64,000 bases of DNA from CBDCYN01 sp965224205 (GTDB lineage: Bacteria > Planctomycetota > Phycisphaerae > Phycisphaerales > Phycisphaeraceae), in the NCBI GenBank assembly GCA_965224205.1, contig CBDCYN010000016.1, positions 124,001 through 188,000 on the forward strand. Reading direction: 5' to 3'. A program made the translations under genes and the position numbers. The notes below the pieces were generated by a model. That model had not been told where the DNA came from and ran no database searches. It saw nothing but the letters and a program-made list of their open reading frames with translations. Positions 28,785 through 42,242 of the stretch are shown piece by piece (position 1 is the stretch's first letter; the number at the start of each line of letters is the position of its first letter).

Positions 28785-30020
28785 ATGCCCGCGTTGCGTT
28801 TCGAAATCACCGGCCGCTGCCAAGAAAGTCATGCCCGCGTGGGACGGGTCGCCACCCCTCATGGCGCGTTCGACACCCCCGCATTCATGCCGGTCGGCAC
28901 ACAGGGCACCGTCAAGGGCCTGCTGCCGTCGCAGGTCCAGAAACTCGGGGCGCAGGTGATCTTGGCTAACACGTACCACCTCATGCTGCGGCCCGGTTCG
29001 CCACTGGTCCACCAGATGGGAGGCCTCCACACTTGGTCACGATGGCCGGGGCCAATCCTCACCGACTCGGGCGGGTTCCAGGTCTATAGCCTCGCCGACA
29101 TCAACCGCATCACAGACCACGGCGTCGGCTTCCGCAGCCACCTCGACGGGGCCTGGTTCGACCTCACTCCCGCTAGATCAATCCAGATCCAGAACGAGCT
29201 TGGCGCCGACATCATCATGGCGTTCGATGACTGCCCGCCAGCGATAGAAGGGCCAACTCTTCACGCCCCGTCGATGGCAGCTAACGATGAATCAGACGGT
29301 TGCGCCGGCGATCGTGTCATCGGGAACAATATTCAAACCCGCCTCACCGCTGACGTCGACCGCATCCGCCAAGCGTGTGAGCGCACGGTGCGATGGCTCG
29401 ACGAATGCGTCCGGTCCCATGAACGTACCTCGGATCAGGCCCTATTCGGGATTGTCCAGGGGGGAATCGATCTGGACCTGAGATCGTGGTGCGCCCAAAG
29501 AGTGCTCGAACACGACCTGCCCGGTTTTGCGATCGGGGGATTAGCTGTGGGTGAGGGGTACGAGGCGTTCAAAAGAGTCATCGGCCACACCACCCCGCTG
29601 CTACCCGCGGATAAGCCCCGATACGTCATGGGCGTGGGTTACGAGCGGGACATCCTCGCGTCCGTCCTGGCGGGGGTCGACATGTTCGACTGCGTCCTGC
29701 CCACGCGCAACGGGCGAAACGCCTATGCGTTTACGACAACCGGCCCGGTCCGGCTGCGCAACACCCGATTCAAAGGCGATCCGCAGATGATTGAACCCGG
29801 CTGCGACTGCCCCGCTTGCCAAGGCGGTTATAGCCGCAGCTACCTGCGTCATTTGTTCCAGGCCAGGGAGATGCTGGGGCCGATCCTGGTCTCGATGCAC
29901 AACCTCCGCCACTTCCAGCGCTACATGCTGGACATCCGCCGGGCAATCACTGACAATGCCTGGCCTTGGTTTCGCAACAAGTGGTCGGCCGTGATCGCTC
30001 CAGAACCGGATCGGGGGTAG
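28785..30020 (+). CDS. tgt: tRNA-guanine transglycosylase
   Basis: Exchanges guanine 34 of GUN-anticodon tRNAs for preQ1 (queuosine pathway). 411 aa from the ATG at 28785; an upstream in-frame ATG at 28749 adds 12 residues without family likeness. Active-site Asp94 is in LTDSGGFQVYSL. The nucleophile Asp302 is in GVDMFDCVLPTRNGRN, and substrate contact GGLAVGEG is present. The zinc site is CDCPAC with the downstream His in MHNLRHF. An insertion of about 40 residues (~150-190, EGPTLHAPSMAANDESDGCA) interrupts the usual region after FDDCPP. Followed by yajC and secDF, the common bacterial order tgt-yajC-secD-secF. Confidence 0.94.
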   Translation: MPALRFEITGRCQESHARVGRVATPHGAFDTPAFMPVGTQGTVKGLLPSQVQKLGAQVILANTYHLMLRPGSPLVHQMGGLHTWSRWPGPILTDSGGFQVYSLADINRITDHGVGFRSHLDGAWFDLTPARSIQIQNELGADIIMAFDDCPPAIEGPTLHAPSMAANDESDGCAGDRVIGNNIQTRLTADVDRIRQACERTVRWLDECVRSHERTSDQALFGIVQGGIDLDLRSWCAQRVLEHDLPGFAIGGLAVGEGYEAFKRVIGHTTPLLPADKPRYVMGVGYERDILASVLAGVDMFDCVLPTRNGRNAYAFTTTGPVRLRNTRFKGDPQMIEPGCDCPACQGGYSRSYLRHLFQAREMLGPILVSMHNLRHFQRYMLDIRRAITDNAWPWFRNKWSAVIAPEPDRG

Positions 30021-30143
30021 ATCATCGGGAAGTTTTTACGCGATCGATGACCCGTCGAAACCCTTCGGCTCGCGGCACAACATCAAAGTCTGTCCCGCGA
30101 CCAACAGCGGTTTGACCGACATTGTGAATCATTAGGGTAAACC

Positions 30144-30578
30144 ATGCGTGATCTCTGGACCATTGTCCTAGCCCAACAAACCCCCCCGGACGCACCGCCG
30201 AACCCGCCGGTGGAGATCCCCACCAACGGCAGCCAACCCGGCGCGACCACGACTCAACCCCAGGGATCGCCCGGAAACGGCGGACCCCCGCCCGCCAATC
30301 CGTTCGGCGGCCAGTTCCTGTGGATCATGATCGTCATGATCGCGGTCATGATGTTCTTTACGATGACCAGTCAAAGAAAGGAAAAGAAGAAGCGAGAAGC
30401 GATCCTGGCAGCGTTGAAGAAGGGCGACAAGATCCAGACCGTCGGCGGGATCCTAGGCACGGTCGTGGAGGTCCGCGATAATGACGTGGTCGTTAAGGTC
30501 GATGAGAATAATAACTCGCGGGTCAAGTTCGTGCGCAGTGCCATCCAATCTGTAATCGAGGAGAAAGAAAGTGCATGA
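30144..30578 (+). CDS. yajC: Preprotein translocase accessory subunit YajC
   Basis: Small inner-membrane partner of SecDF-YidC. 144 aa, longer than the usual ~110 because of a Pro/Asn/Gly-rich N-terminal extension (about residues 10-50) placed before the transmembrane helix (FLWIMIVMIAVMMFF, ~53-67). The typical YajC body follows: TSQRKEKKKREAILAALKKG, GDKIQTVGGILGTV and VVKVDENNNSRVKFVRSAI. It lies between tgt and secDF, as in many bacteria. The extension would sit on the extracytoplasmic side. Confidence 0.93.
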   Translation: MRDLWTIVLAQQTPPDAPPNPPVEIPTNGSQPGATTTQPQGSPGNGGPPPANPFGGQFLWIMIVMIAVMMFFTMTSQRKEKKKREAILAALKKGDKIQTVGGILGTVVEVRDNDVVVKVDENNNSRVKFVRSAIQSVIEEKESA

Positions 30579-30825
30579 CAAGAAGATATCGACCAAGAAG
30601 TGGGTGCCACGATCTGCTGGTCAGCTAGTGTTTCCGGCAGGGGCGGACCGCACCGGCTCTCGACCCGCCGGTGGCACACGCCCACCCACGCACGACACAA
30701 ATGCCCTAGGGCAAGGCCGTTGACAAGGACCCATCGAACATCGTCCACGGGTCAGCCTTACCCTATGGACGGACCTTTCGTCCCATCTTATATGTGACAT
30801 CCGAAACCAGCCCATTCGTTTAATC

Positions 30826-33800
30826 ATGGAAAACAACCCGATCTGGAAGCCGTTGCTGATCCTCGCCGTGCTGCTGGTGTGCGGGGGGTACCTCTACCCG
30901 CCCGACCAGAAGCTCAAGCCCGGCCTGGACCTCCAGGGGGGCACGACCCTGATCTACCAGGTCAACGTCCCCGAGAACCAAGACCCGCGCGAAGTGATTG
31001 ACCAGACGATAGAGACCCTGCAAAAAAGGGTCGACCCCAACGGCGTGATGAACCTGTTGTGGCGTCGCCAAGCCGGCAACCGGATCGAGGTCCAGATGCC
31101 CCCGCCTGCCCCATATACCCAGCAGCGTCGCACCGAATACCTCGAGCTGCGCGACCAGCTGCTCGAGGGCAATATCGCCAAGCGAGACTTAGAGAGCGCC
31201 GTACGCGCCGATCCCGCCCAGCGCCAGGCGATGTGGCAGCGTCTTGCCGACGACCCCCACCGGCTGAGTCTGCTCCAGGAACTGGCTCAGGCGTATGACG
31301 CTTTCACCCAAGCCACCAAGCCCTACCAAGACGCTCAAGACGCCCTGCGCACCGCCCGCGAGGCCCCGCGGTCCCTGCCGGCCGACGCGCCGGAGGATCA
31401 ACGCGACGAAGCGCGACAAAAAATCGCCTCGCTCGACGAGGACCTGATCGCCAAAACCCGTGCATTCGTCCAGGCCCGACGCCGCTTCGAGACCGTTCAG
31501 AACAAGGTCCTAGCCACCAACATCGACCCCAATGAGCTCGAAGCGATCCTCAACCTGCCCCAAACCCCCGCCCGATCGACCAGCGCCCAACCCGCACCGA
31601 ACGGCGGGGACCAAGCTCAACCGGTCACCCAGCGGCAGGCCCAGCTCGACCGGTTCATCGCCGCCCACCCCGACCGCGCCGAGCTGATCCGTGCCATCGT
31701 GGATGCTTATGACCGATACAACGAGGTCAAAGGCCCGCTCGACGACCCCAACGACCTGATCGCCTTATTGAGAGGCTCCGGGGTCCTTGAATTCCGGATC
31801 GCCGCCCCGGCGATGGTCCAGGACCTCCAAGAGTATCGCGAACAACTCCGCACCCGCGGCCCCAAAGCCGGGTCGAACAAGCCGTACCGTTGGATGGTCA
31901 TCGACGACCTGTCGAGCTTCGCCGACGACCCCGCGGAAGTCCGCGCGGCCAACGATGACCCGCAGGCGTATTTCGCGTCGCGCGGCATGGTCGGCCAGGC
32001 CCATGGGCAAGATATTTACCTGCTGCTGGCCAACTCGCCCGACGCGAGCATGACCCACGCCCAGCCGGGCTGGAAACTCAACCAGGCCAACGCCCAGCGT
32101 GACGACCGCGGGTTCGCGGCGGTCGGGTTTGAGCTCAACCGCCTCGGCGGCCAGCTCATGGGCGAATTGACCGGCGCCCACCGCGGCAGCCCCATGGCGA
32201 TCGTCCTCGACGGGCGCGTCATCTCGGCGCCCACGATCCAGAGCCAGATCCAAGACAGCGGCATCATCACCGGCGGGCGGGGCGGGTTTTCTCCCAACGA
32301 ATTGCAGTACCTGCTACGCACCCTCAACGCCGGGTCGCTCCAGGGCCAGCTCAGCGACGAACCGATCTACATCAAGAAATTCGGCCCCCAGCTGGGTCAG
32401 GACAACCTCGAGCGCGGCCTGCGGGCGTCGATCTGGGCGTTGATCACCGTGGGCGTGGTGATGGTGATCTACTACTTCTTCAGCGGCCTGGTCGCCAACG
32501 CGGCACTGCTGGCCAACGTCGTGATCATCCTCGGGGTCATGGCGATGTTCCGCGCGACGTTCACCCTCCCGGGGATCGCCGGGATCGTGCTGACCATCGG
32601 CATGGCGGTCGACGCCAACGTCCTGATCTTCGAGCGTATCCGCGAGGAATTAGCCGGGAAAGCCGACCCGTTCGCCGCGATCCGCCTCGGTTATAGCAAG
32701 GCCCTGACCTCGATCCTCGACGCCAACATCACCACCATGATCACGTGCGTGGTGCTCTACTACACCGCCACGGCCGAGGTCAAGGGGTTCGCGGTCACCC
32801 TGCTGGTGGGCCTGGCCGCGACGATGTTCACGGCCCTTTTCTGCACCCGGGTCGTGTTCGAGTACTACCTGGCGTTCGGGGGGCGGAACCTCACGATCCT
32901 GCCAACGAAGCTGCCGAACCTCTGCGGGTGGATGTACCCGAACGTGGACTGGATCGGCAAAGCCCGTTTCCTGGGGGTCGCGAGCCTGGTATTCGTCGTG
33001 GGCGGGTTGTTCCTGGTCGTGTCCCGGGGCCAGGACCTGCTCGATATCGAGTTCCGCAGCGGCACGGCCGTGACGTTCGAGCTGGCCGAGGGCAAGACCA
33101 TGACCCTCGACGAGGTCCGCGACCGGCTCGACAAGATCGCCGCGAATACCGGCCTAGAGGACATGGCCAGCGAGCACGCGACCGTCGTGACCGTCGGCCA
33201 GGCCCAGGGCGCGACCGCCTCTTCGTTTAGCGTCGCGACGCTCGAGACCGATGCCCAGAAGGTCAGCGAGGCGGTCAAGGAAGGTTTCGAAGACGTTTTA
33301 AATGTCCAACGATCGATCGGGTTTGACGGGATGGGGCCCTCGACGCAAGCCCCCCTGCTGTCGACCGCGCCGGTCTACCCGATCCTCCACGCCCAGCTGG
33401 GCGACAACATCGACCGTGCTGCGGTCGTGGCGGACGTGACCGAGTATCTGGGCGGGGTCGCGATCGTGCTCGAAAACATGGACCCGCCGCCGACGCTCCA
33501 AGAGATCGAAGACCGGATCGAGAGCATGCGCCTCGGGCCCGGGCACGACGACCTGGGTTACCGCCCGTCGATGGTGATCGGCCTGGACCTGGCACGAGAC
33601 AGCGGCGGGGGCACCGCCGAGCGGTACAAAAGTGCGGTCGTGGTCAGCCGCGATGAATGGACCAACTACCTCGACGCCCCCGACACGTTCAACGCGCCCG
33701 AGGGGTTGGCCCAGACCGAGTGGAGCCTCGTCCACGACGCCCTGCGCCGCGACGCGAGCCTCGAGAGCGTCTCGAATTTCTCGAGCCAGGTCTCCAAGAC

Positions 33801-34380
33801 GATGCAGCAGCAGGCGATCGTGGCGATGGTGCTGAGCCTGTTGGCGGTGATCGTCTACATCGCGATCCGGTTCGGCAGCTTGCGGTACGGCCTGGCCGCG
33901 ATCGTCGCGCTGGTCCACGACGTGGCGATCGCGCTGGGGGCGGTGGCGGTGGTGGGGTATTTCGACGACACCGCGTTCGGGCAGGCGATTCTCCTCAATG
34001 ACTTCAAGATCAACCTGGCCCTGGTCGCGGCGTTGCTGACGATCGTGGGGTACTCGCTCAACGACACGATCATCGTGTTCGACCGGATCCGCGAGAACCG
34101 CGGGCGGCTATCGGCGGCGACGAAACCGATCATCAACAACTCGATCAACCAGACGATCAGCCGGACGGTGATGACCTCCGGGACGACGCTCGTGGCCGTG
34201 CTGATGCTCTACGTCATGGGCGGCGAGGGGGTGCACGGGTTCGCGTTCACGATGCTCATGGGGGTCATCGCCGGCACGTACAGCTCGATCGCGATCGCGG
34301 CGCCGATCCTGATCATGGGAGGGGCGGCCAAGCCCGCTGAAGACCGATCGTCCAAGGCGGTCGTGCCTCAGGGCAGCTAG
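30826..34380 (+). CDS. secDF: Protein translocase subunit SecDF (fused)
   Basis: 1184-aa fusion of SecD and SecF, the proton-driven motor that pulls exported proteins from SecYEG. Helix 1 is followed by LKPGLDLQGGT. The P1 head domain is split by about 190 extra residues (~105-300) that look helical and are Gln/Arg/Ala-rich. The SecD membrane domain begins near GQDNLERGLRASIWALITVG and includes GMAVDANVLIFERIREEL. The SecF half starts near DIEFRSGTAVTFEL and ends with NLALVAALLTIVGYSLNDT plus IIVFDRIRENRG. The TAG stop lies in the CTAG used by an IS630 copy, and the stop was kept on insertion. Downstream of yajC with a 247-bp gap. Confidence 0.95.
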   Translation: MENNPIWKPLLILAVLLVCGGYLYPPDQKLKPGLDLQGGTTLIYQVNVPENQDPREVIDQTIETLQKRVDPNGVMNLLWRRQAGNRIEVQMPPPAPYTQQRRTEYLELRDQLLEGNIAKRDLESAVRADPAQRQAMWQRLADDPHRLSLLQELAQAYDAFTQATKPYQDAQDALRTAREAPRSLPADAPEDQRDEARQKIASLDEDLIAKTRAFVQARRRFETVQNKVLATNIDPNELEAILNLPQTPARSTSAQPAPNGGDQAQPVTQRQAQLDRFIAAHPDRAELIRAIVDAYDRYNEVKGPLDDPNDLIALLRGSGVLEFRIAAPAMVQDLQEYREQLRTRGPKAGSNKPYRWMVIDDLSSFADDPAEVRAANDDPQAYFASRGMVGQAHGQDIYLLLANSPDASMTHAQPGWKLNQANAQRDDRGFAAVGFELNRLGGQLMGELTGAHRGSPMAIVLDGRVISAPTIQSQIQDSGIITGGRGGFSPNELQYLLRTLNAGSLQGQLSDEPIYIKKFGPQLGQDNLERGLRASIWALITVGVVMVIYYFFSGLVANAALLANVVIILGVMAMFRATFTLPGIAGIVLTIGMAVDANVLIFERIREELAGKADPFAAIRLGYSKALTSILDANITTMITCVVLYYTATAEVKGFAVTLLVGLAATMFTALFCTRVVFEYYLAFGGRNLTILPTKLPNLCGWMYPNVDWIGKARFLGVASLVFVVGGLFLVVSRGQDLLDIEFRSGTAVTFELAEGKTMTLDEVRDRLDKIAANTGLEDMASEHATVVTVGQAQGATASSFSVATLETDAQKVSEAVKEGFEDVLNVQRSIGFDGMGPSTQAPLLSTAPVYPILHAQLGDNIDRAAVVADVTEYLGGVAIVLENMDPPPTLQEIEDRIESMRLGPGHDDLGYRPSMVIGLDLARDSGGGTAERYKSAVVVSRDEWTNYLDAPDTFNAPEGLAQTEWSLVHDALRRDASLESVSNFSSQVSKTMQQQAIVAMVLSLLAVIVYIAIRFGSLRYGLAAIVALVHDVAIALGAVAVVGYFDDTAFGQAILLNDFKINLALVAALLTIVGYSLNDTIIVFDRIRENRGRLSAATKPIINNSINQTISRTVMTSGTTLVAVLMLYVMGGEGVHGFAFTMLMGVIAGTYSSIAIAAPILIMGGAAKPAEDRSSKAVVPQGS

Positions 34381-34964
34381 AGCATATTGCGTGAATATTC
34401 TTGATAGCCACAGGATTCAAAGTAGTTTCTGCATTCAGTGGCATGAACGGCTCGCAGGGCGTCGGCGATGACCTCGGTCAGCGTGTCCAACGTCTTGGCC
34501 CCCACGCGACACAGCCACGCCTTGACCTTCGACCACAACTTCTCGATCGGGTTCAGGTCCGGCGAATACGGCGGCAGATACCACGCCTCAGCCCCCGCCG
34601 CCTCGATCGCCTCACGCACACCCTTGACCTTGTGGCTCGACAGGTTGTCCATCACCACGATGTCGCCGCGACGCAACGCCGGGGCCAGGCACTGTTGGGT
34701 GTAGGCCAGGAACGTCTCGCTGTTCATCGGCCCGTCGAGCACGATCGTCGCGTCTTGAACCACCCCCTCGAGTCGGATGACGCTAAGCATCGTCACCGTT
34801 TTCCAATGGCCGTGGGGCGTGTGATCGACGCAACGTTGACCCATCGACGACCAGCCATACCGACGCGTCATGTTCGTCTTGGCTCCGGATTCATCGAGAA
34901 ACACCCGACTCCCCGGATCGATGAACCGACGGGCGATCGTGAAGTTGTGGCGGCGTTGGGCCAC
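34377..34964 (-). CDS. IS630 transposase DDE half, copy 2
   Basis: 195 aa from an internal ATG. The catalytic blocks are intact: FLDESGAKTNM, VVMDNLSSH and NPIEKLWSKVKAWL. The usual terminal stop has changed to a sense codon (TCA where copy 1 has TGA), adding SRNML before the TAG of the terminal CTAG. With the broken ORF A, this copy probably makes no functional transposase. Confidence 0.75.
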   Translation of the reverse strand: MAQRRHNFTIARRFIDPGSRVFLDESGAKTNMTRRYGWSSMGQRCVDHTPHGHWKTVTMLSVIRLEGVVQDATIVLDGPMNSETFLAYTQQCLAPALRRGDIVVMDNLSSHKVKGVREAIEAAGAEAWYLPPYSPDLNPIEKLWSKVKAWLCRVGAKTLDTLTEVIADALRAVHATECRNYFESCGYQEYSRNML

Positions 34965-35391
34965 GTCGGGGCGATCTTGCTCGGCGGCGATCAGCGACTT
35001 CTTTTGAGCGACAGCCCCAGCCGCTTCAACGCCCGACAGACGGTGGACTCCACCACGGGGACACTCAGCCTCGCCATCAATTGTTTGGCGGTGATGCCCG
35101 GCTGCGCCGCGACCGCTTGACGCATCCGCTGCTCATCGTCCGCCGTGAGCTTCACCGATCCCTTGGCCCCGGTGTGCCCGCCATCAACTCGCCGCCACGG
35201 GCCCGATCTGGCCAATCACGCACCGTCGGCCACGTGACGGAAAACCGCCGTGCCACCGATGCGATCGAGTCCCCCGATTCCACCGCCGCCACCACACGCT
35301 GCCGCAAGTCCATCGAATACGCCATGACGAGGCCTCCTTGCCATAAATCATGCTTATCGACTATTCAAGATTAATTACGCCAGTTGCTCTA
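34378..35391 (-). mobile_element. IS630-family insertion sequence, copy 2 (1014 bp, decayed)
   Basis: TA at both ends (34378-34379 and 35390-35391), each within CTAG. The inward ends read TAGAGCATATTGCG and TAGAGCAACTGGCG. It is two bases shorter than copies 1 and 3; one missing base lies upstream of ORF A and one inside it. The left junction CTAG also provides the stop codons of both secDF (plus) and the transposase (minus). Confidence 0.9.
34991..35325 (-). pseudogene. IS630 transposase ORF A, copy 2, frameshifted
   Basis: Reading starts normally at 35325 (MAYSMDLRQRVVAAVESGDS) but loses one C in the stretch that reads CCGGGGCCCAAGGGG in copies 1 and 3, giving an early stop. The second half, from AKGSVKLTADDEQRM to LKRSR, is intact in another frame. 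So this copy is inactivated. Confidence 0.8.
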
Positions 35392-35442
35392 GGGGTCAAG
35401 CCCGACTGCGTAAAGGGACGATCCCGTCCCAAAGAGAGGGTC

Positions 35443-35549
35443 ATATACCCACCTCGTATCAAACACTACATCGGTGATGTGTGGGACACCGAATATTTCC
35501 TTGCCGCGCCACACACATCATGCCGTATTTTCATCCGGGATCGGTATAT
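35443..35549 (+). repeat. Dispersed palindromic repeat, copy A
   Basis: 107 bp, ends ATATACCCA and CGGTATAT as terminal inverted repeats. Inner stem: GATGTGTGG (35476-35484) pairs with CCACACACATC (35509-35519) with a 2-nt bulge. The loop carries GGACACCGA and ATTTCCTTGCCGCG, shared with copy E. Lies between IS copy 2 and rph. Confidence 0.7.
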
Positions 35550-35623
35550 TTTGGGGGCGTGAGCAGGTGGATCTGCCCGCATCCACCGGGCCCGAAATTC
35601 TGATTGAGCTTGATGCCCACACC

Positions 35624-36322
35624 CTATCTGACCGCCCGTCGCTGGAGCCTGATTAGCTTCCGGATGCCGCGTGACGCCAAAGCGAGCATCTTCTCAAGTT
35701 GTGGCTTCGAATATGGGCTGGCCTCGGCAGTCCCTTGGATCTCGACAAACCGCCCTCGGTAGTCCATCGCCACGTTCATGTCCACCTCCGCACGCACGTC
35801 CAGCGGGTAATCCAGATCGAGGTACGGCTTGGCATCGACGATCCCGACGCTGACGGCCGCGACCGGGCCGCGGACCGGGTTCGTTGAGATCAGTCCCTCG
35901 GCGCGGGCTTGGCGGACCGCCAGCGCCAGGGCGACCCAAGCCCCGGTGACCGACGCGGTGCGCGTGCCACCGTCGGCGACCAGTACGTCGCAGTCGCAGG
36001 TGATCATCACTCCCGGCATTTTTCCCAGATCCACCGAAGCACGCAGCGACCGACCGATCAGGCGCTGGATCTCTTTACCCCGTCCATCTTGGCCCCGCCT
36101 TTTGCGGTCTGGCGTTGACCCAGGCAGCATGGCGTACTCGGCGGTAACCCAACCGCGCGGCGGGTCCGCGTTACGAAGCCACGGTGGAAGGTCCGCCTCG
36201 AGACTGGCGGTGCACAGGACCCGGGTGCGGCCCTGCGTAATGATCACACCTCCCGCAGCGGCGGTGGGGCAACATTCGATCTTGGTCGGCCGTAATTGAT
36301 CGTATCTTCGCGGTGTAGGCAT
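35624..36322 (-). CDS. rph: Ribonuclease PH
   Basis: Phosphorolytic 3'-to-5' exoribonuclease that trims tRNA 3' ends. 232 aa from the ATG at 36322, chosen because MPTPRRYDQLRPTKIE aligns with the usual RNase PH start; the frame opens 87 nt earlier. Signature residues: GRTRVLCTASLE, GWVTAEYAMLPGST, RRGQDGRGKEIQRLIGRSLR and the phosphate/metal-site block DCDVLVADGGTRTASVTGA, then LDLDYPLDVRAEVDMNVAM. The C-terminus (IRKLIRLQRRAVR) is slightly short. Divergent from the CYTH gene. No oddities in the active-site segments. Confidence 0.94.
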   Translation of the reverse strand: MPTPRRYDQLRPTKIECCPTAAAGGVIITQGRTRVLCTASLEADLPPWLRNADPPRGWVTAEYAMLPGSTPDRKRRGQDGRGKEIQRLIGRSLRASVDLGKMPGVMITCDCDVLVADGGTRTASVTGAWVALALAVRQARAEGLISTNPVRGPVAAVSVGIVDAKPYLDLDYPLDVRAEVDMNVAMDYRGRFVEIQGTAEASPYSKPQLEKMLALASRGIRKLIRLQRRAVR

Positions 36323-36481
36323 GATCTCATAGGTAACAACCCCATCCATAACCTGCAAACAGTGCCGGGTAGGAATGCTTCGGATCCCTGGAATCACCGT
36401 GCCGGGCACAAGGGTAGGATCGCGCCCTCACCCGGGGGGGTATACTTGTGAGAAGATCGTTACCAGATTCAGGCTTGGGCT

Positions 36482-37063
36482 ATGGTTCTCGAAATCGAAG
36501 GCAAGATGAGGATCAACGACATGGATACGGTCGCGGCGGTGTTGACCGCCGCGGCGGGCCCGTGTTGTAAGGAGGTATTCGAAATCAATACCTACTTCGA
36601 CACCGTCCAAGCAGATCTGCGAAACTCGGATCAAGGCCTGCGCGTGCGCACGGAGCGGGACCTGAACACCGGCGACGCCCGCGTTATGGTGACCCACAAG
36701 GGGCCACGGCAGCCGGGGCCGCTGAAGACACGGCTCGAGAACGAGTTTGTCGCCAATGACCACGAAGCCGCCTCACGGCTGCTTGAAGCGTTGGGCTACC
36801 GGCCGGTGCTGACATTTGAGAAACGACGCCGCTTATGGCGGCACACCGGCTGTGAGGTGGTGATTGATTCGCTGCCCTACATTGGGGATTTTTTAGAAAT
36901 CGAGGGGCCGTCGCAAGAGGAAGTGTTCGGGGTCCGGGATAAGCTGGGGTTGTCCGACCAGCCGCTGATCCCAACAAGCTATATCGCCATGCTTACCGGA
37001 TACATTGCCGAGCACCAAATAACGGGCCCATACATCGGCTTTGAGACCGAGGGTCGCCCGTGA
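36482..37063 (+). CDS. CYTH-domain protein (class IV cyclase / triphosphatase-like)
   Basis: 193 aa. The N-terminal ExExK signature is present as EIEGK (residues 4-8), which defines CYTH triphosphate-tunnel enzymes. Further tunnel residues: INTYFDT, GLRVRTER, VMVTHKGPR, EKRRRLW, VVIDSLPYIGDFLEIEG. Members include CyaB-type adenylate cyclases, thiamine-triphosphatases and tripolyphosphatases, and the sequence alone does not decide. It is convergent with the D-amino-acid aminotransferase gene with only 4 bp between stops, and divergent from rph. Confidence 0.85.
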   Translation: MVLEIEGKMRINDMDTVAAVLTAAAGPCCKEVFEINTYFDTVQADLRNSDQGLRVRTERDLNTGDARVMVTHKGPRQPGPLKTRLENEFVANDHEAASRLLEALGYRPVLTFEKRRRLWRHTGCEVVIDSLPYIGDFLEIEGPSQEEVFGVRDKLGLSDQPLIPTSYIAMLTGYIAEHQITGPYIGFETEGRP

Positions 37064-37067
37064 AGTG

Positions 37068-37967
37068 CTAATCGTGTTCACCCTCATCGATTGACGTCAT
37101 CGTCTGCTCGCAACACTGCTGGTGGATATACCCGAGCATCGCTTCGTGCAAAGACGCGGTCACCGGGCCGATCCCCCCATCACCGATCGCCTGATCATCG
37201 ATCCGCCCAACCGCAGCGACGAGCTTGGTCGTGCCGCAGACCATCACCTCATGAGCGTTTTTGAGCTGATCGATCGTGAACGTTTGCTCGATCGTTTTGA
37301 TCCCCAACTGCCGGGCCAGTTTAAGGACAATGCGCCGAGTGATCCCGTCGAGGATGTCCTGGTCCGCTGGGTGCGTCCACAGCTGACCTCCATGGACGAT
37401 GCTCACACTTGTGGCGGTCCCCTCGGTGACCACCTGTCCGCGGCATAAGATCGCCTCATCGGCACCGGACTCGAGGGCCTGGTTCTTCGCTAACACGTTG
37501 CCTAAGAGCATCAGCGATTTGATATCACAGCGGTGCCAGCGGAGATCGGGCAGCGTCACGGCTGTTAAGACTACAGGGAGCGCTTCGTCTTCGAGCCGAT
37601 TCGCGGGATAGCTGATCGCCAACACGGTTGGGGGGTTCCCCGCGGGAAAAGCCGCGTCGCGGGGGGCGCTGCCCCGGGTGATCTGCCAATAGACCGTCGC
37701 GTTCGGTGTGGCGTTGCGGCGGACCAGCTCGTCACTGATGCGATCCAGCCCAGCCGCATCGGGCGGTGGGTTTAGACGGACCGCAAATAGGCTATGCTTA
37801 AGCCGCTTGAGATGCTCCGCCATCCCCAACGGCTGGCCGTTAAAATACCGGACCACCTCGTAAACCCCGTCCGCGAACAAACTGCCCCGGTCTTCGATAT
37901 CGAGGCGAGCGTCGCCACGGGGAATGAACCGCCCGTTGAGGTAAACCATTTTCTCGTCGCGGTCCAT
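37068..37967 (-). CDS. dat: D-amino-acid aminotransferase (class IV)
   Basis: PLP enzyme of fold type IV that interconverts D-alanine and D-glutamate with their oxoacids, feeding peptidoglycan synthesis. 299 aa; MVYLNGRF at 37949 is an alternative start. Conserved blocks: EDRGSLFADGVYEVVRYFNG, VYWQITRGSAPR, the Schiff-base Lys in RCDIKSLMLLGNVLAKNQA, VVTEGTATSV and LDGITRRIVLKLA. These resemble Bacillus D-amino-acid aminotransferase closely. The carboxylate-trap segment PRAH of that enzyme reads PRDA here, so the Arg is kept but the His is not, which may change substrate preference. Branched-chain aminotransferase is a less likely alternative. Downstream of smc on the same strand. Confidence 0.85.
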   Translation of the reverse strand: MDRDEKMVYLNGRFIPRGDARLDIEDRGSLFADGVYEVVRYFNGQPLGMAEHLKRLKHSLFAVRLNPPPDAAGLDRISDELVRRNATPNATVYWQITRGSAPRDAAFPAGNPPTVLAISYPANRLEDEALPVVLTAVTLPDLRWHRCDIKSLMLLGNVLAKNQALESGADEAILCRGQVVTEGTATSVSIVHGGQLWTHPADQDILDGITRRIVLKLARQLGIKTIEQTFTIDQLKNAHEVMVCGTTKLVAAVGRIDDQAIGDGGIGPVTASLHEAMLGYIHQQCCEQTMTSIDEGEHD

Positions 37968-38060
37968 ACGTCCGTCCAGATTAGAGCAAAGACGGCCATT
38001 CTAGAATTCGGCGCCGGGCGTGCACTCAACCGTCCATCGACAGGTATTCGGTTAAGTGCT

Positions 38061-42068
<4,008 letters not shown>

Positions 42069-42242
42069 CGACCTCCCTGTCGATTATCGGTCCGTGGTTT
42101 CCAATACCGCCAATTTCCCGTCCGTTCAAAACTACAACACGCACGAAAACGCACTGTGATCGTATGAACGGTATTATATCGCTACCGATGGGGATTGTCG
42201 CATTTGTGGATCGCAGGATCCGCGAGAAGAATGGGGCAGCGT

